Assembly: GCA_937931205.1 (NCBI GenBank)
Contig: CALHBF010000013.1
Location: 186,001 to 250,000, forward strand
Length of the DNA stretch: 64,000 nucleotides
Direction of reading: 5' to 3'
Source: an uncultured Bacteriovoracaceae bacterium
GTDB lineage: Bacteria > Bdellovibrionota > Bacteriovoracia > Bacteriovoracales > Bacteriovoracaceae
Notes under the pieces: generated by a model
What the model was told of the DNA's origin: nothing
Database searches by the model: none
What the model saw: the letters and a program-made list of their open reading frames with translations, nothing else
In this document: positions 26,551 through 35,748 of the stretch, piece after piece
Position numbering within the stretch: the first letter of the stretch is position 1
Layout of the letters: every line of letters starts with the position of its first letter
Translations under genes and position numbers: made by a program

Positions 26551-29346
26551 ATGTATTCAAGACGTTTAGACATTCTTCTGGGAGTGATAGGGCTATTTTT
26601 AGTAGTTGCCGGCTTTTATCAGTTATATCTTCCCAAAGATAGTTCGGGCGGTGTTGGTATCGGCCTGTTAGAGATGATCGAGAATACTGTCAAAACTCGT
26701 GATGGCAGCCATTTATTTTGGGTTACTCCCGGTCAGGGAAGTGCTGTAAAGGATAATCAGCTTATTTTCACCGCGAGAGGCTCTCGCGCCAGAATTGATA
26801 TGAATGACGGAAATATTATTCAGGTCAATGAAAGTAGTCTTATCAAAGTAAAAAAGACTAACCTCGAGTTTATCGAAGGTGAGGTTTCGGCCAAGCTCGC
26901 AGGTAAAGATCTAGAGATTCACACCAAAGGAAAAACAATTACCTTAAAGTCAGCAGATGCTGAGGTCTCTCTTTATCAGACAGGTGAGAATACGATTATC
27001 GGAGTCAACGCAGGGAATGTAGATATTCTTGATGGGGATAAGACGATTACTGCTAACTCGGAGAAGTTGGTAGAAGTTCAGAATAAAGAACTGGTGCTAA
27101 AGAATAAATTAGCGATTGATCCGATTCCTTTGACCCATAAGATTTTTTATACTCCAAACAACACGGCCGATATTCAGTTTGGAAAATATGAAGGAAAAAT
27201 CTTATTATCAACTGATCCGTCCTTTGAGAAAACTCAATCACTAGACCAGAACCCGGTATCATTGAAGGTAGGAAAGTATTATTGGAGAGCAAAAGCTGAT
27301 AATGCTGAGTCATTAGTTTTTCAATTCGAAATTCAGAATGTAGTTCCTCCAAAAATATTTAGACCTCAGGATGGAGTCGTTTTTCATAAAGAAATTCCAT
27401 TCTCTCTTAATCTTCAATGGGAAGATCAGAAGCTTCCTGAACTGCTTCAACTGAAATTTCAGGATGAAATTTTTGATTTTAAAGTTGATTCAGGTCTTCA
27501 TTCATTGAATGTAGAAAAAGCAGGCCTCTATCAATGGAGAGTAGGAACTCTTATTGAAGAGAAGCAGGAAGCAGTTTGGTCGCAATGGTCAACGTTTGAT
27601 GTGGTTGATTTAGCGTCAGCGGTTCCAGCAAATCTCACTCCTGTTCATTATGAGGTACAAACTTATGAATTGGGTGAGGAGAAGGTCGAGTTTAAATGGA
27701 GTTATCCGCAGGAAGTGATTCTTTCTGTATGGAAAGATGGGAAAGTTATTTTTCAAGAGAAGGCCCGTAATAAATTTGAATGGAAGATTCCTTCAGAGGG
27801 TGAATTTATTGTTAAGGTCAAAGATGCTCTGAATCCTCTCGATGTTTGGAGCAATCCTTCAGCTATTTCTGTTACTGATCTGTCCCAGCAAAAGAATATC
27901 GAAATTCAGAAAATTGAATTAAAACGTCCTGATCAGGAAGTTCATTTTAATTGGCAGGGCAGCGGAGAGGAGTATCTTTTTGAACTTTCTCAAACTCAGA
28001 GCTTTCAGCAAATTATTCTTAGTCGGAAAGTAAAAGATCATCAGACCAAAGTCAGTATTCCTAAAGTAGGGGATTATTACTGGAGAAGCCGAACACTTGT
28101 TAACGGTAAGTGGAAAGTTTCTGAACCTAAGAAGGTCATCATTCAACCGGTGCCTGCACCAGAGAGACCAAAGCCATTACCAGAATTAAAAGTACCCTTG
28201 AGAATTAAAGGGGTTCGTTCAGTCTTTAGTGTTTTCTCAAATGCCTATGCCGAAAGTCGTGGATTTGTGAAAATTAATCTTCCGACCTATGAGGATGCGA
28301 AATCTTATCGATTAGAAATATTTCAAGACCAAGGGATGAATAAAAAAGTTTATCAAAAAATTTCCACCAGTCCTGAATTTGTATGGGAAGAGGCCAGTGC
28401 AGGGACGTTTTACTATCGCTATTCCATTATTGATCACTGGGACAGAGAGAGTGAGCCAAGTGAGGCATCTGTCTTGCAAGTTACGACTGAACATTTAACG
28501 CCGAAGGCCCCAACTCAGATCAATATTCTTGAAAATGCAAAAGAGTTGAAGGTTTCTTGGAAAATAGATCGTTTATCCGCTTTTACTGAAGTGGAGATTG
28601 CTGATAATTCTCAATTCAAGAATTCCTCGATTGTTCGAGTTTCAGAGGATCACTATTCATTTAAGAAAAAAGAGGGAGCGAACTTTGTTCGTTTAAGATC
28701 TCTCAATGATTTTGGAAAGAGCCGTTGGAAAACAAAAGACTATCAGGTCAAAGCAATTAGTTCCGGAGAAGTTAAAAAAACAAATGAGAATAAGATTTTT
28801 TTCATCTATCGTCCTTCACAAGATAAGCTCACTTTTCAGGATGGGCAGAAGGGGGAGATCGACGGAACAAATTTTGCGGCAGTTCAAATGAAATACGAAG
28901 GACAAGGCCGTTTACTTAAAGTTTTGAATGCCGATTTTTCATCAGGAAAAGTTTTTGATAATGAAAGTTATCGTCATTACTCTTTAGAAGGAAGCTTGGT
29001 TTATCTAATAAAGAATGAGAAGTGGAACTGGGGAGCAGGTCCCATGGTTAAGCTTTGGCAGATGCCGCAATATAAGGTGGCGACGAAGGTTCAAAGTGAA
29101 GAAAAGCTTAATACTTCTCTCGGTCTGCATGGCAGAGTTATGAGACAATTTGGCAATGATCATGAATTGGGAATTGATCAGTATGTCTATGCTCTTGATG
29201 TGAGTGGTTTTATGAGTGAGTTAACTTATCGACAGCATTTAAAATCATTGAGTCTCATTTCGGGATTGGGATTTGAAAGCATTAAAGTCCAAGATCAAAA
29301 ACGTAATTCCATTATTTTGAAGTTAGGAATTGGAATTTCTTTCTAA
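26551..29346 (+). CDS. FecR-domain envelope protein with Fn3-like repeats
   Basis: 931 residues. Uncleaved or long signal anchor (about 8-26), then a FecR-like beta domain (about 60-170: LIFTARGSRARIDMNDGNIIQVNESSLIKV, LEFIEGEVSAKL, GVNAGNVDIL). The middle contains at least four repeated blocks ending in aromatic strands (YYWRAKADNA, YQWRVGTL, YYWRSRTLVNGKW, FYYRYSIIDHWDRESEPSEA), the pattern of Fn3/Ig-like repeats. The last 200 residues are strand-rich (SLVYLIKNEKWNWGAGPMVKLW) and may form a membrane-associated beta domain. Similar FecR proteins occur in delta-proteobacteria and Leptospira. Overlaps the convergent gene by 35 bases. Role unknown, probably structural or adhesive. Confidence 0.65.
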   Translation: MYSRRLDILLGVIGLFLVVAGFYQLYLPKDSSGGVGIGLLEMIENTVKTRDGSHLFWVTPGQGSAVKDNQLIFTARGSRARIDMNDGNIIQVNESSLIKVKKTNLEFIEGEVSAKLAGKDLEIHTKGKTITLKSADAEVSLYQTGENTIIGVNAGNVDILDGDKTITANSEKLVEVQNKELVLKNKLAIDPIPLTHKIFYTPNNTADIQFGKYEGKILLSTDPSFEKTQSLDQNPVSLKVGKYYWRAKADNAESLVFQFEIQNVVPPKIFRPQDGVVFHKEIPFSLNLQWEDQKLPELLQLKFQDEIFDFKVDSGLHSLNVEKAGLYQWRVGTLIEEKQEAVWSQWSTFDVVDLASAVPANLTPVHYEVQTYELGEEKVEFKWSYPQEVILSVWKDGKVIFQEKARNKFEWKIPSEGEFIVKVKDALNPLDVWSNPSAISVTDLSQQKNIEIQKIELKRPDQEVHFNWQGSGEEYLFELSQTQSFQQIILSRKVKDHQTKVSIPKVGDYYWRSRTLVNGKWKVSEPKKVIIQPVPAPERPKPLPELKVPLRIKGVRSVFSVFSNAYAESRGFVKINLPTYEDAKSYRLEIFQDQGMNKKVYQKISTSPEFVWEEASAGTFYYRYSIIDHWDRESEPSEASVLQVTTEHLTPKAPTQINILENAKELKVSWKIDRLSAFTEVEIADNSQFKNSSIVRVSEDHYSFKKKEGANFVRLRSLNDFGKSRWKTKDYQVKAISSGEVKKTNENKIFFIYRPSQDKLTFQDGQKGEIDGTNFAAVQMKYEGQGRLLKVLNADFSSGKVFDNESYRHYSLEGSLVYLIKNEKWNWGAGPMVKLWQMPQYKVATKVQSEEKLNTSLGLHGRVMRQFGNDHELGIDQYVYALDVSGFMSELTYRQHLKSLSLISGLGFESIKVQDQKRNSIILKLGIGISF

Positions 29347-30319
29347 AATTAATAAGCATTAAAGCAAACATCGGGATGAGTACTTGCAGAAGGAAGTTCT
29401 CATTTTCTTTTTTATTTTCAGCAACGATACCACAGCTGATATTAGAGCGGAGATCCGCACCTTTATTAGGAGCTTTGAAACCGATAATATCTTTATCCCC
29501 TTCGGGAGTTTTGAGTCGAATGAGTCCCGCTGAACCTGCTCCGGCCATTGCTTTGTCGGTCGATGAGCCTCCGCTGCCTCCAATGACAGAGAGTGTTCCC
29601 TGAATATCGAGAATATTACCTTGGAGAATAATCACGCCGCCTGAGCCACCAGCTGCACCGCCGTTTTTGTTGTTTGAATTTGCACCCTGAGCGCCGTTAG
29701 CGTAAATTGCCCCCGTTACTGTCAGTGTAATTTTCCCTTGTGATTGAATGTAGATAGCACCGCCTCCACCGCCACCTGTTGGAATTGGTAGTTCTGTTCC
29801 GCCACCGGCACCTCCGCCAAATCCTCCGCGCAAATTTGATTCGATATTTGTCAGATCAAAGGCATCTCCGCCGTTAACTGAGGGTTGGGTAGATGAGGTG
29901 CAAGGAGTTCCCTTTTTTCCAACGGTATAAAAACCGCCGCCACTTGCTCCATCTCCACAACCGGCACTTGCATCAAAGCCTCCTTTAAGTCCGCCATGGG
30001 GAGCATCTGGAGCGTCTGTTCCTTCTAGAAAGAAAACACCGCCGCCTGCACTTGCTCCTGGACCGCCAGCTCCACCAATTCCGTCTGCAGACAGAAGGCT
30101 ACCTTTAGCACCAGAAAGTTTTATAGCAGCTTTGATGAGTACATCATTTTGAACATTGATGATGATGGGATTTGTGATGCTACTGAGGTCCACATCTTGA
30201 GTGATCGAAAGGCTATCACAGTTAAGTGGGTAGCTGGCCGTGAGCAACGTTTGTCCATCACAGGTTTGTGATAAAACCTCAGCCGATAAAAAGAGTAGGG
30301 GAAGAAAGAAAAACCTCAT
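29312..30319 (-). CDS. Glycine-rich surface protein with C-terminal membrane tail
   Basis: 335 residues: signal peptide (MRFFFLPLLFLSAEVLS), short N-terminal domain with TCDGQTL and NCDSL, then about 200 residues very rich in Gly/Ala/Ser (GGAGGPGASAGGG, GGGGGGAIYIQ, GGSGGSS) interspersed with strands typical of right-handed beta-solenoids. The C-terminus has SCGIVAENKKENEN, a hydrophobic helix (LLQVLIPMFALMLIN) and FRKKF, which is the tripartite layout of a protein-sorting tail. Only 40 bases separate it from the collagen-like gene upstream, so the two are probably co-transcribed. Function unknown; extracellular matrix or adhesion is inference. Confidence 0.6.
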   Translation of the reverse strand: MRFFFLPLLFLSAEVLSQTCDGQTLLTASYPLNCDSLSITQDVDLSSITNPIIINVQNDVLIKAAIKLSGAKGSLLSADGIGGAGGPGASAGGGVFFLEGTDAPDAPHGGLKGGFDASAGCGDGASGGGFYTVGKKGTPCTSSTQPSVNGGDAFDLTNIESNLRGGFGGGAGGGTELPIPTGGGGGGAIYIQSQGKITLTVTGAIYANGAQGANSNNKNGGAAGGSGGVIILQGNILDIQGTLSVIGGSGGSSTDKAMAGAGSAGLIRLKTPEGDKDIIGFKAPNKGADLRSNISCGIVAENKKENENFLLQVLIPMFALMLINFRKKFQFLTSK

Positions 30320-30359
30320 AGGACAAGTGTAAACCTCATCCTATGAGCTGATCAAATGA

Positions 30360-31958
30360 TTATTCTTTTTTAATGATTTTCATCTGAGTGTAGATTTCAA
30401 TTGTTCCAAAACTCACCGGAAGACCAAAACCTAGATTAGGTTTGGCACTTCCACAACGATGTTGAATTGAGAAAGTTGAGTTCTGATTGACAGTAATTTC
30501 ACCCTGAATAGTAGAGTGGTTTGTTATCCCATAACTTGGATGAGCGGCCATCGATGTTCCGAAGAGCACATCTGAGCCATTATTTTCTAAAACGAGTTTT
30601 GCTTGGTGATAGCCCACCATATATCCTGGAACTTGTACTTCGATAAAATATTTTCCCGGAGTCAGCGTAAAGCGTGAATCAGCGAGTGAAATAAAATCAG
30701 TGTCCCCACCAAGTCTATTTAAATCTCTTTGCTGCCATCCAGTTGCATTACAAGATCCTCCAGTTGTACCAGATGGTTTTTCGTCACGAAGATAAGCAAT
30801 CTTGCTAAGACCTGCTTCTCCTTTTTCACCCTTTTCTCCTTTATCACCTTTCGGTCCAGCCGCTCCCGCTTCCCCAGGAAGACCTTGTAGACCCATTGGC
30901 CCTGTTTCTCCCTGTGGACCAGTTGCTCCTGGTAAACCTGGTAATCCCATCGGACCTGCATCTCCTCTAGGTCCTTGAGCACCTGTTGCTCCTATTTCTC
31001 CACGAGGACCCTGTGGACCTTGAGGTCCAGTTGGACCTGCTTCACCCTTTATTCCTTGTGGTCCCTGCGGTCCAGTTGCACCAACTTCTCCTCTGGCACC
31101 CTGTGGGCCTATAAGTCCTTGCGGACCTTGTGGGCCAATTGGTCCAATCGCTCCGATATCACCTTTGAGTCCTTGCGGACCAATAGCTCCGGCATCACCT
31201 TTCGGACCTTGTGCTCCAGCAACACCAGCTTCGCCTTTATCGCCTTTAGGCCCTTGAGGTCCTGCTGCTCCTGCTTCACCTTTTGGGCCTGCAATTCCGG
31301 CAGTCCCAGCTTCACCTTTATCACCCTTCGGACCTTGAGGTCCCATTGGCCCCATTTCTCCTTGAGGACCCATTGGTCCTTCTACAGTTTCTCCTGAACC
31401 TGATCCAGGATTTTGTGGAAGATTTTCTGGAACCCAAGCTTCACCGTTGAACATCAGTACTTGTCCAGGTTCTGCTTGTAGATAAGGTAGAACTAATCCG
31501 TATTCAGATTGGTTTTTTTCTAAAACTTTGATTACTGCTCGAATGGTGGCCTTTGCACTTTGGGAAGAGTGAAGAGTAAGTTTGATGCTTGAATTGACAT
31601 GAATCTCTTCTCCAGCACGTGTTCCATCTGAACAATCGGACAATTTAAAAACAGTCGCCGTTAATTTAACAGAGCTATAAGTACATCTGATGGAGTCATC
31701 AATCAGAAGTTCAGCAGAGTTTGATCCTAAAAAAATATTACCTTGAGTAAGTGTAATGAGTGCCGGTACTTCGATCACACCATTGAAGCTCAACTGTTTA
31801 GGAGTAAGTACTTTTTGCGGTTTCATTTGAACTGAAGCTTCAAGGCTGAGGTGAGTTGATTTCCCAGACTTTTCTAATTTCTTAAAAAGCTCTTTGAAAA
31901 TATTGGCTTCTGCATGAGTTAAGGTCAGTAGCAATCCAGTGCCGATTAAAAACTTCAT
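30360..31958 (-). CDS. Secreted collagen-like protein with C1q/TNF-like head
   Basis: 532 residues. Signal peptide ([18 protein letters not shown]), a beta-rich N-terminal domain to about 180 ending with [11 protein letters not shown] (a motif that often precedes collagen stretches in phage and bacterial fibres), then from about 194 to 385 about 64 uninterrupted Gly-X-Y triplets ([18 protein letters not shown]). The last 147 residues ([52 protein letters not shown]) resemble the jelly-roll trimerisation heads of C1q/TNF type. Likely a trimeric surface fibre. Prolines in position X and charged GDK/GEK triplets favour a stable triple helix. Confidence 0.85.
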   Translation of the reverse strand: MKFLIGTGLLLTLTHAEANIFKELFKKLEKSGKSTHLSLEASVQMKPQKVLTPKQLSFNGVIEVPALITLTQGNIFLGSNSAELLIDDSIRCTYSSVKLTATVFKLSDCSDGTRAGEEIHVNSSIKLTLHSSQSAKATIRAVIKVLEKNQSEYGLVLPYLQAEPGQVLMFNGEAWVPENLPQNPGSGSGETVEGPMGPQGEMGPMGPQGPKGDKGEAGTAGIAGPKGEAGAAGPQGPKGDKGEAGVAGAQGPKGDAGAIGPQGLKGDIGAIGPIGPQGPQGLIGPQGARGEVGATGPQGPQGIKGEAGPTGPQGPQGPRGEIGATGAQGPRGDAGPMGLPGLPGATGPQGETGPMGLQGLPGEAGAAGPKGDKGEKGEKGEAGLSKIAYLRDEKPSGTTGGSCNATGWQQRDLNRLGGDTDFISLADSRFTLTPGKYFIEVQVPGYMVGYHQAKLVLENNGSDVLFGTSMAAHPSYGITNHSTIQGEITVNQNSTFSIQHRCGSAKPNLGFGLPVSFGTIEIYTQMKIIKKE

Positions 31959-32193
31959 GAAATCTCCTAAAGTCTTTTTGTCGGTTATTCTACTGGCAAA
32001 TGAAGTCCAAAAAACATGAATCCTTTAATTGCAAGGAGTTGGATCAAGATGAAAATTGAGAAAAGTTAAGAGAGGAAGCTGTTTGAGCCAAGCTTTTAGG
32101 GCAGCTTGCTATCTTCGGGTTTTTTCTTGTCGATTACGCAAGAGAGTGTAATGATTTTAATTGGTTGGGAATATAATTAGTGCAAAGATTATT

Positions 32194-32283
32194 TGGTGCC
32201 CAGGACGAGACTCGAACTCGTACGGCCGGTTTAGGGTCCGAGGGATTTTAAATCCCTTGTGTCTACCATTCCACCACCCGGGC
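32194..32283 (-). tRNA. tRNA-Leu (anticodon UAA)
   Basis: On the minus strand the 5' acceptor GCCCGGG pairs with CCTGGGC (one G-T pair). The discriminator is A and CCA is encoded (complement of 32194-32196). The anticodon arm is AGGGA-TTTAAAA-TCCCT with anticodon TAA. A long variable arm (class II tRNA) is followed by a T-arm with GTTCGAGTC. All parts fit tRNA-Leu reading UUA/UUG. Confidence 0.95.
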
Positions 32284-32301
32284 ATAAGAAAAGTAGAGAT
32301 G

Positions 32302-32330
32302 ATGATGTTATGTTCATGAGATTCTGTCAA
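32302..32330 (-). promoter_or_regulatory. Promoter of tRNA-Leu, inside the divergent lipoprotein gene
   Basis: TTGACA (complement of 32325-32330), 17-base spacer, CATCAT (complement of 32302-32307). Transcription would begin about 12 bases before the tRNA. The -35 lies in the first codons of the plus-strand lipoprotein gene. Confidence 0.55.
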
Positions 32331-33767
32331 TTGAAAACCCTCATATTAGTGGGACTACTGTTAAATAGTTGCTCTCTCCGTAAGAAAACGGAAGTGGAAG
32401 CAGGGGCTACTCCTGAGGCTAAATGGTTTTCAGCGAATCAAGAGCATGCACTTGAAGATAAGAGTGGAGCTAAAAAACATTTATTTTTTGACCCAGCTTC
32501 AACTATCAATTGGTCAGAGGGAACTATCAAGTTTGTTGCTCTCACTCCTGCCGATTCTAAGCTCAGCTATATGCTGGATCTCGCTTCAGGCCAACCTCTA
32601 GCAAAGCATGAATACTGTGAACAAAAAGATATCTTTGGGGACTATGGTGGAAAGGTAAACAGACCTCCTTATGTTCAAGGTTTTATTCCTAAAGTTCTTG
32701 ATCAGATGGGAGAGCCACAGAAGATTATTTATTTTTCACAGAATAAAAAACTAAATGCTTTTGAGCAGTATGAGGCGCAGATTGTTGCTGGGTATGTTGA
32801 AAGCTTTTGTCCAGTGATGGATTGTCCAGAAGGACAGTGGATTTCTCGCCTGGTGCTTGTAGGTGTAGACCCAGCTGAAAGTGATCTTTATGATTTTAAG
32901 ATATCTAAGATTCAAGAGCTGCTTCAGTGGCCGAAAGTTAAGGCCCATCTCGAAAATGCTGAGGGAAAAAACTTTATCGGCAATAACTCTTATCCGCGCT
33001 GGAAGGCAGGAGAATTGATTACTTTCAATGAGAGTAAAAAATATTTTAGAAAGAGGGCCAAGTTTTTTAAAGGCGAGGAACTTTTAAGCATTCGTAAGAG
33101 CTGTCATCTTCTCTATGATAAGTTATGGAAAGATGTGGGCGAGATGAGGATAGAGGACTCTGCTGCTCAGACTGCAGATGAGATGACCAGAAAACTTGAA
33201 GTCATTAACCTACTAAAGGCGAATGGAAATCCTATCGGTTTCAACAGGAGATTTGAAAAGTTCAGTCAGGAACACTACAAAGATATGCTGACGTGTTCAA
33301 AATTTGTTTATACCGGAAATGTTAACTATGATCAGGATAAATTCTGGTTTTTAAGTTTTATAAAAGCGTTTTACCTCTTAAATCAACAGGGCTACTATTA
33401 TGACTGTTCACATAACAGTTGGAGAAGGAATCTTCTCGATGCGAAAGGTAACTATCTCTACTCGGTAAACGATACCTTGAGAGAGTGTAGTAACGAGCAG
33501 ATTGATCTGGCCATGAACTATATGACAAACTTCATACGTTCAGAAAAAGAGAAAACTTCCCAATTTTTAAGATTTATTGACTATGACAACCAAGGAATTG
33601 GCAGTCATGAGAAAATTTATAACTGGGTGATGTTTCCGCATACACGACTTTCTTGTACTAGCAAAAAGAACGAAGAATTTTTAAAGAAAGTGGATGTCTT
33701 TGTTGACGATATTAAGTGGAAAAAAAGATCAGTCGGCAAAGATAAAGATGAAAGAGTGATTTATTAA
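32310..33767 (+). CDS. Lipoprotein of unknown function, first gene of the NuoCD-like operon
   Basis: 485 residues with a lipoprotein signal (MRFCQLKTLILVGLLLNSC, lipobox LLNSC). ATG 32310 (or 32316) is chosen; an upstream in-frame ATG would start inside the tRNA gene. The mature protein is rich in aromatic and charged residues and has more than ten cysteines (KHEYCEQ, ESFCPVMDCPEG, RKSCHLLY, LTCSKF, YYDCSHNSW, RECSNEQ, RLSCTSK) but no CxxCH heme site. No family is recognised. The stop is immediately followed by the ATG of the next gene, so it is part of the operon with the complex-I-like proteins. A redox-linked envelope role is speculation from context. Confidence 0.65.
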   Translation: MFMRFCQLKTLILVGLLLNSCSLRKKTEVEAGATPEAKWFSANQEHALEDKSGAKKHLFFDPASTINWSEGTIKFVALTPADSKLSYMLDLASGQPLAKHEYCEQKDIFGDYGGKVNRPPYVQGFIPKVLDQMGEPQKIIYFSQNKKLNAFEQYEAQIVAGYVESFCPVMDCPEGQWISRLVLVGVDPAESDLYDFKISKIQELLQWPKVKAHLENAEGKNFIGNNSYPRWKAGELITFNESKKYFRKRAKFFKGEELLSIRKSCHLLYDKLWKDVGEMRIEDSAAQTADEMTRKLEVINLLKANGNPIGFNRRFEKFSQEHYKDMLTCSKFVYTGNVNYDQDKFWFLSFIKAFYLLNQQGYYYDCSHNSWRRNLLDAKGNYLYSVNDTLRECSNEQIDLAMNYMTNFIRSEKEKTSQFLRFIDYDNQGIGSHEKIYNWVMFPHTRLSCTSKKNEEFLKKVDVFVDDIKWKKRSVGKDKDERVIY

Positions 33768-34148
33768 ATGAAAGAATTAAAAATATTTGTTGTGGCCAAT
33801 CCTGCAACTCAAAATGAATGGGCCGTTCTGAGAAGTACCAAGTATCAGAACGCGATGGATTTCAGTTGGAGTTTCACCTCAGACCTTGAGGACGCGAATA
33901 TTTTTATTTGGGATGGTCTTTCAAATAAAGTTTCTCGTAAATCATTTGAAAAGTTGGAAAAGAAAATCGCAACAGAAGGTCATCTCTTGCTATGGGTAAG
34001 ACCAATCGACTTCTTTGAAAGTTTCAAAACAACTTCAGGCCTTGATCTTGATCAAATTCGTTATGTCGAAGTTTTCCAGACTGGATTAAATCCCCAACGA
34101 ATGATTTCATCTCTTACAGAATGTAAAAAGAAGCTTATCGATGTTTGA
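33768..34148 (+). CDS. Small protein in the place of NuoB, without Fe-S cysteines
   Basis: 126 residues, alpha/beta type. The segment DLEDANIFIWDGLSNKVSRKSFEKLEKKIATEGHLLLWVRP recalls, by pattern only, the NuoB/PSST core where an Asp-rich helix and a strand are followed by a small-residue turn and a long helix. The NuoB cysteines for cluster N2 are absent; only one Cys occurs, near the end. It has no gap to the lipoprotein gene and overlaps the NuoCD-like gene by 8 bases. The homology is a guess guided by position; it may be an unrelated partner protein. Confidence 0.55.
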   Translation: MKELKIFVVANPATQNEWAVLRSTKYQNAMDFSWSFTSDLEDANIFIWDGLSNKVSRKSFEKLEKKIATEGHLLLWVRPIDFFESFKTTSGLDLDQIRYVEVFQTGLNPQRMISSLTECKKKLIDV

Positions 34149-35748
34149 TTTAAATTCCTTTCAAAAAGAAAATCAGCGTTTATCTATTGTTAAAGATAAG
34201 TATTATTCTTGGTTGGATGAGCACCATATCACTTGCCGTCCACAAGAAGTTATTTCTTGGGTAAGAGTTTTAAAAGAAGACTTAAACTATCTTTATTTTA
34301 TTGATGCTTATGTTTTGAATGCTCCGAATGGCGGTCAGTTTGATTACGAATTAAATTTCATCGTAGCAAACTTAGAATCGCACCAAAGATTAAATCTTCA
34401 TATTTTGTTCAATCAATCGGAAGTTGTTCCAGATATCACTCCTTATTATCCGGCTTCTCGTTTTTCTTTACGTGAGCAGGCAGAACTTTTCCAGATAAAC
34501 TTCCAAGTAAAACCTGAACCAATCTTTTTCTCTCAAGAGACGGATGGTCTTTTCAGAGATGGAGGAAGTATTCAAAAAAATCCTTTGGATTTTAAAGAAC
34601 CAGTTCTTCCTTTCAATCCCAATAAGTCTGAGGCTCCATATCCTCAGGAGAGCTGGCGATGGAAACACTGTGATCTTTTTTCAAAAGATACTCTCGGAAA
34701 ATTTGAGGCTTTCTATTGTTTTGATCCCTTTAAGTTGGTGGATCTCAAACTTAATTTAGGGAATTTTTTTAGAGGGGTAGAGTCACTTCTTACTCAAAAA
34801 AATCATTCTCATATCCCATATCTTCTTGAAGATCTTAATCATATGGCCTCACCTTTTTATTCTGGTGCGTGGGCCATGAATTTAGAAGAAGTTCTCAAGT
34901 TGCAGATTACCGAAAGGGCCCAAGGATTACGAATTGTTGTTTGGGAGTTATCTCGAATTGCAGAACATCTTTTTGTTATTTATGAAATGTGTTCACTTCT
35001 TAAACTAGTGCATGCCCAAGCATTCTTAGATGCTTATGAAAGATTGTGTGAATTGATGGAGCAACTGACTGGTAATCGTTCAGGAAAAGGAATGATTAAA
35101 ATCGGTGGACTTCATCGTGATCTACCTTCTGGATGGATAGTTGAATTTATCGAATTTAATAAACTGCTTCTTAAAAATCTGAGTGTTTATCATAAAGACC
35201 TTTTAGGAGATGGAACTTTCAGGACCTTGTTGAATCACGCCAAAGTGAATTCTCATGCTGTTCTTGAAGGCGGAGTGAGCGGTCCTGCTCTAAGAGCTGC
35301 TGGTATCAACTTTGATTTAAGAAAATCAAGACCACTTTATTTTTATCCAGAAATTGATTTTGATGTCCCAGTAGGAGTTCATGGAACTTCTTATGACAGA
35401 TATCTTATTCGTTTCGAGGAAATTATTCAGAGTTCTCGAATCATCACTCAGGTGCTGGACAATTTACCTTTAGGGGTAGTCGATCTTAATCTTAATGAGC
35501 ATGAAATTAGAGAGCAGCTAAAATCAGTCGGGGAGCACACTCATTATAGCGCTCTTGAATCTCCTAACGGGGAAGTAGGGATTAGCTACGTGCAAGGAAC
35601 CGATGCACTGATCAAGAGAATTAAAATTAAATCTCCAAGTCAGGCCTTAACTCAAAGTCTAAAAGAATTTTTGAAAGGCGCTGATGAAAACTCAGTACCT
35701 GTTGCTCTTTCGAGTTTAGGTATTAGAGAAAAAGAGATGGAGCGATAA
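34141..35748 (+). CDS. Fused NuoC-NuoD-like protein (complex I 30/49 kDa-like)
   Basis: 535 residues. N-terminal NuoC-like part (about 40-125): YLYFIDAYVLNAPN, DYELNFIVANL and VVPDITPYYPASRFSLREQAELFQINF, which follows the NuoC signature of VPS-x-T, A-x-W and ERE-x-x-D-x-FGI. The NuoD-like part includes LGNFFRGVESLL, ERAQGLRIVVWELSRIAEHLF, GGLHRDLPSGW, GVSGPALRAAGINFDLRKSRP, DFDVPVGVHGTSYDRYLIR and SRIITQVLDNLPLG, which are very close to NuoD. The HP-x-x-HG loop that lines the quinone site in NuoD is missing, and there are no hydrogenase-type CxxC pairs. The fusion is known in some complexes I. No membrane-arm genes are nearby, and the window also encodes complete Na+-NQR. Confidence 0.8.
   Translation: MFDLNSFQKENQRLSIVKDKYYSWLDEHHITCRPQEVISWVRVLKEDLNYLYFIDAYVLNAPNGGQFDYELNFIVANLESHQRLNLHILFNQSEVVPDITPYYPASRFSLREQAELFQINFQVKPEPIFFSQETDGLFRDGGSIQKNPLDFKEPVLPFNPNKSEAPYPQESWRWKHCDLFSKDTLGKFEAFYCFDPFKLVDLKLNLGNFFRGVESLLTQKNHSHIPYLLEDLNHMASPFYSGAWAMNLEEVLKLQITERAQGLRIVVWELSRIAEHLFVIYEMCSLLKLVHAQAFLDAYERLCELMEQLTGNRSGKGMIKIGGLHRDLPSGWIVEFIEFNKLLLKNLSVYHKDLLGDGTFRTLLNHAKVNSHAVLEGGVSGPALRAAGINFDLRKSRPLYFYPEIDFDVPVGVHGTSYDRYLIRFEEIIQSSRIITQVLDNLPLGVVDLNLNEHEIREQLKSVGEHTHYSALESPNGEVGISYVQGTDALIKRIKIKSPSQALTQSLKEFLKGADENSVPVALSSLGIREKEMER

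Noticed and set aside
30975-31397. 140-residue Ser/Thr/Leu-rich ORF on the plus strand
   Set aside because: It is the antisense of the collagen-like repeats; the regular Gly-X-Y codons on the other strand keep this frame open. No ribosome-binding site.
29312-31958. CRISPR array or tandem DNA repeat in the Gly-rich/collagen genes
   Set aside because: The repetition is at the codon level (Gly-X-Y and Gly-rich) with variable third bases; there are no equal repeats with unique spacers.
32259-32309. Upstream start of the lipoprotein gene
   Set aside because: It lies in the tRNA-Leu gene and would put 17 hydrophilic residues in front of the lipoprotein signal.
34141-35748. NiFe-hydrogenase large subunit
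   Set aside because: The Ni-binding CxxC motifs at both ends are absent, while NuoC- and NuoD-type motifs are present.
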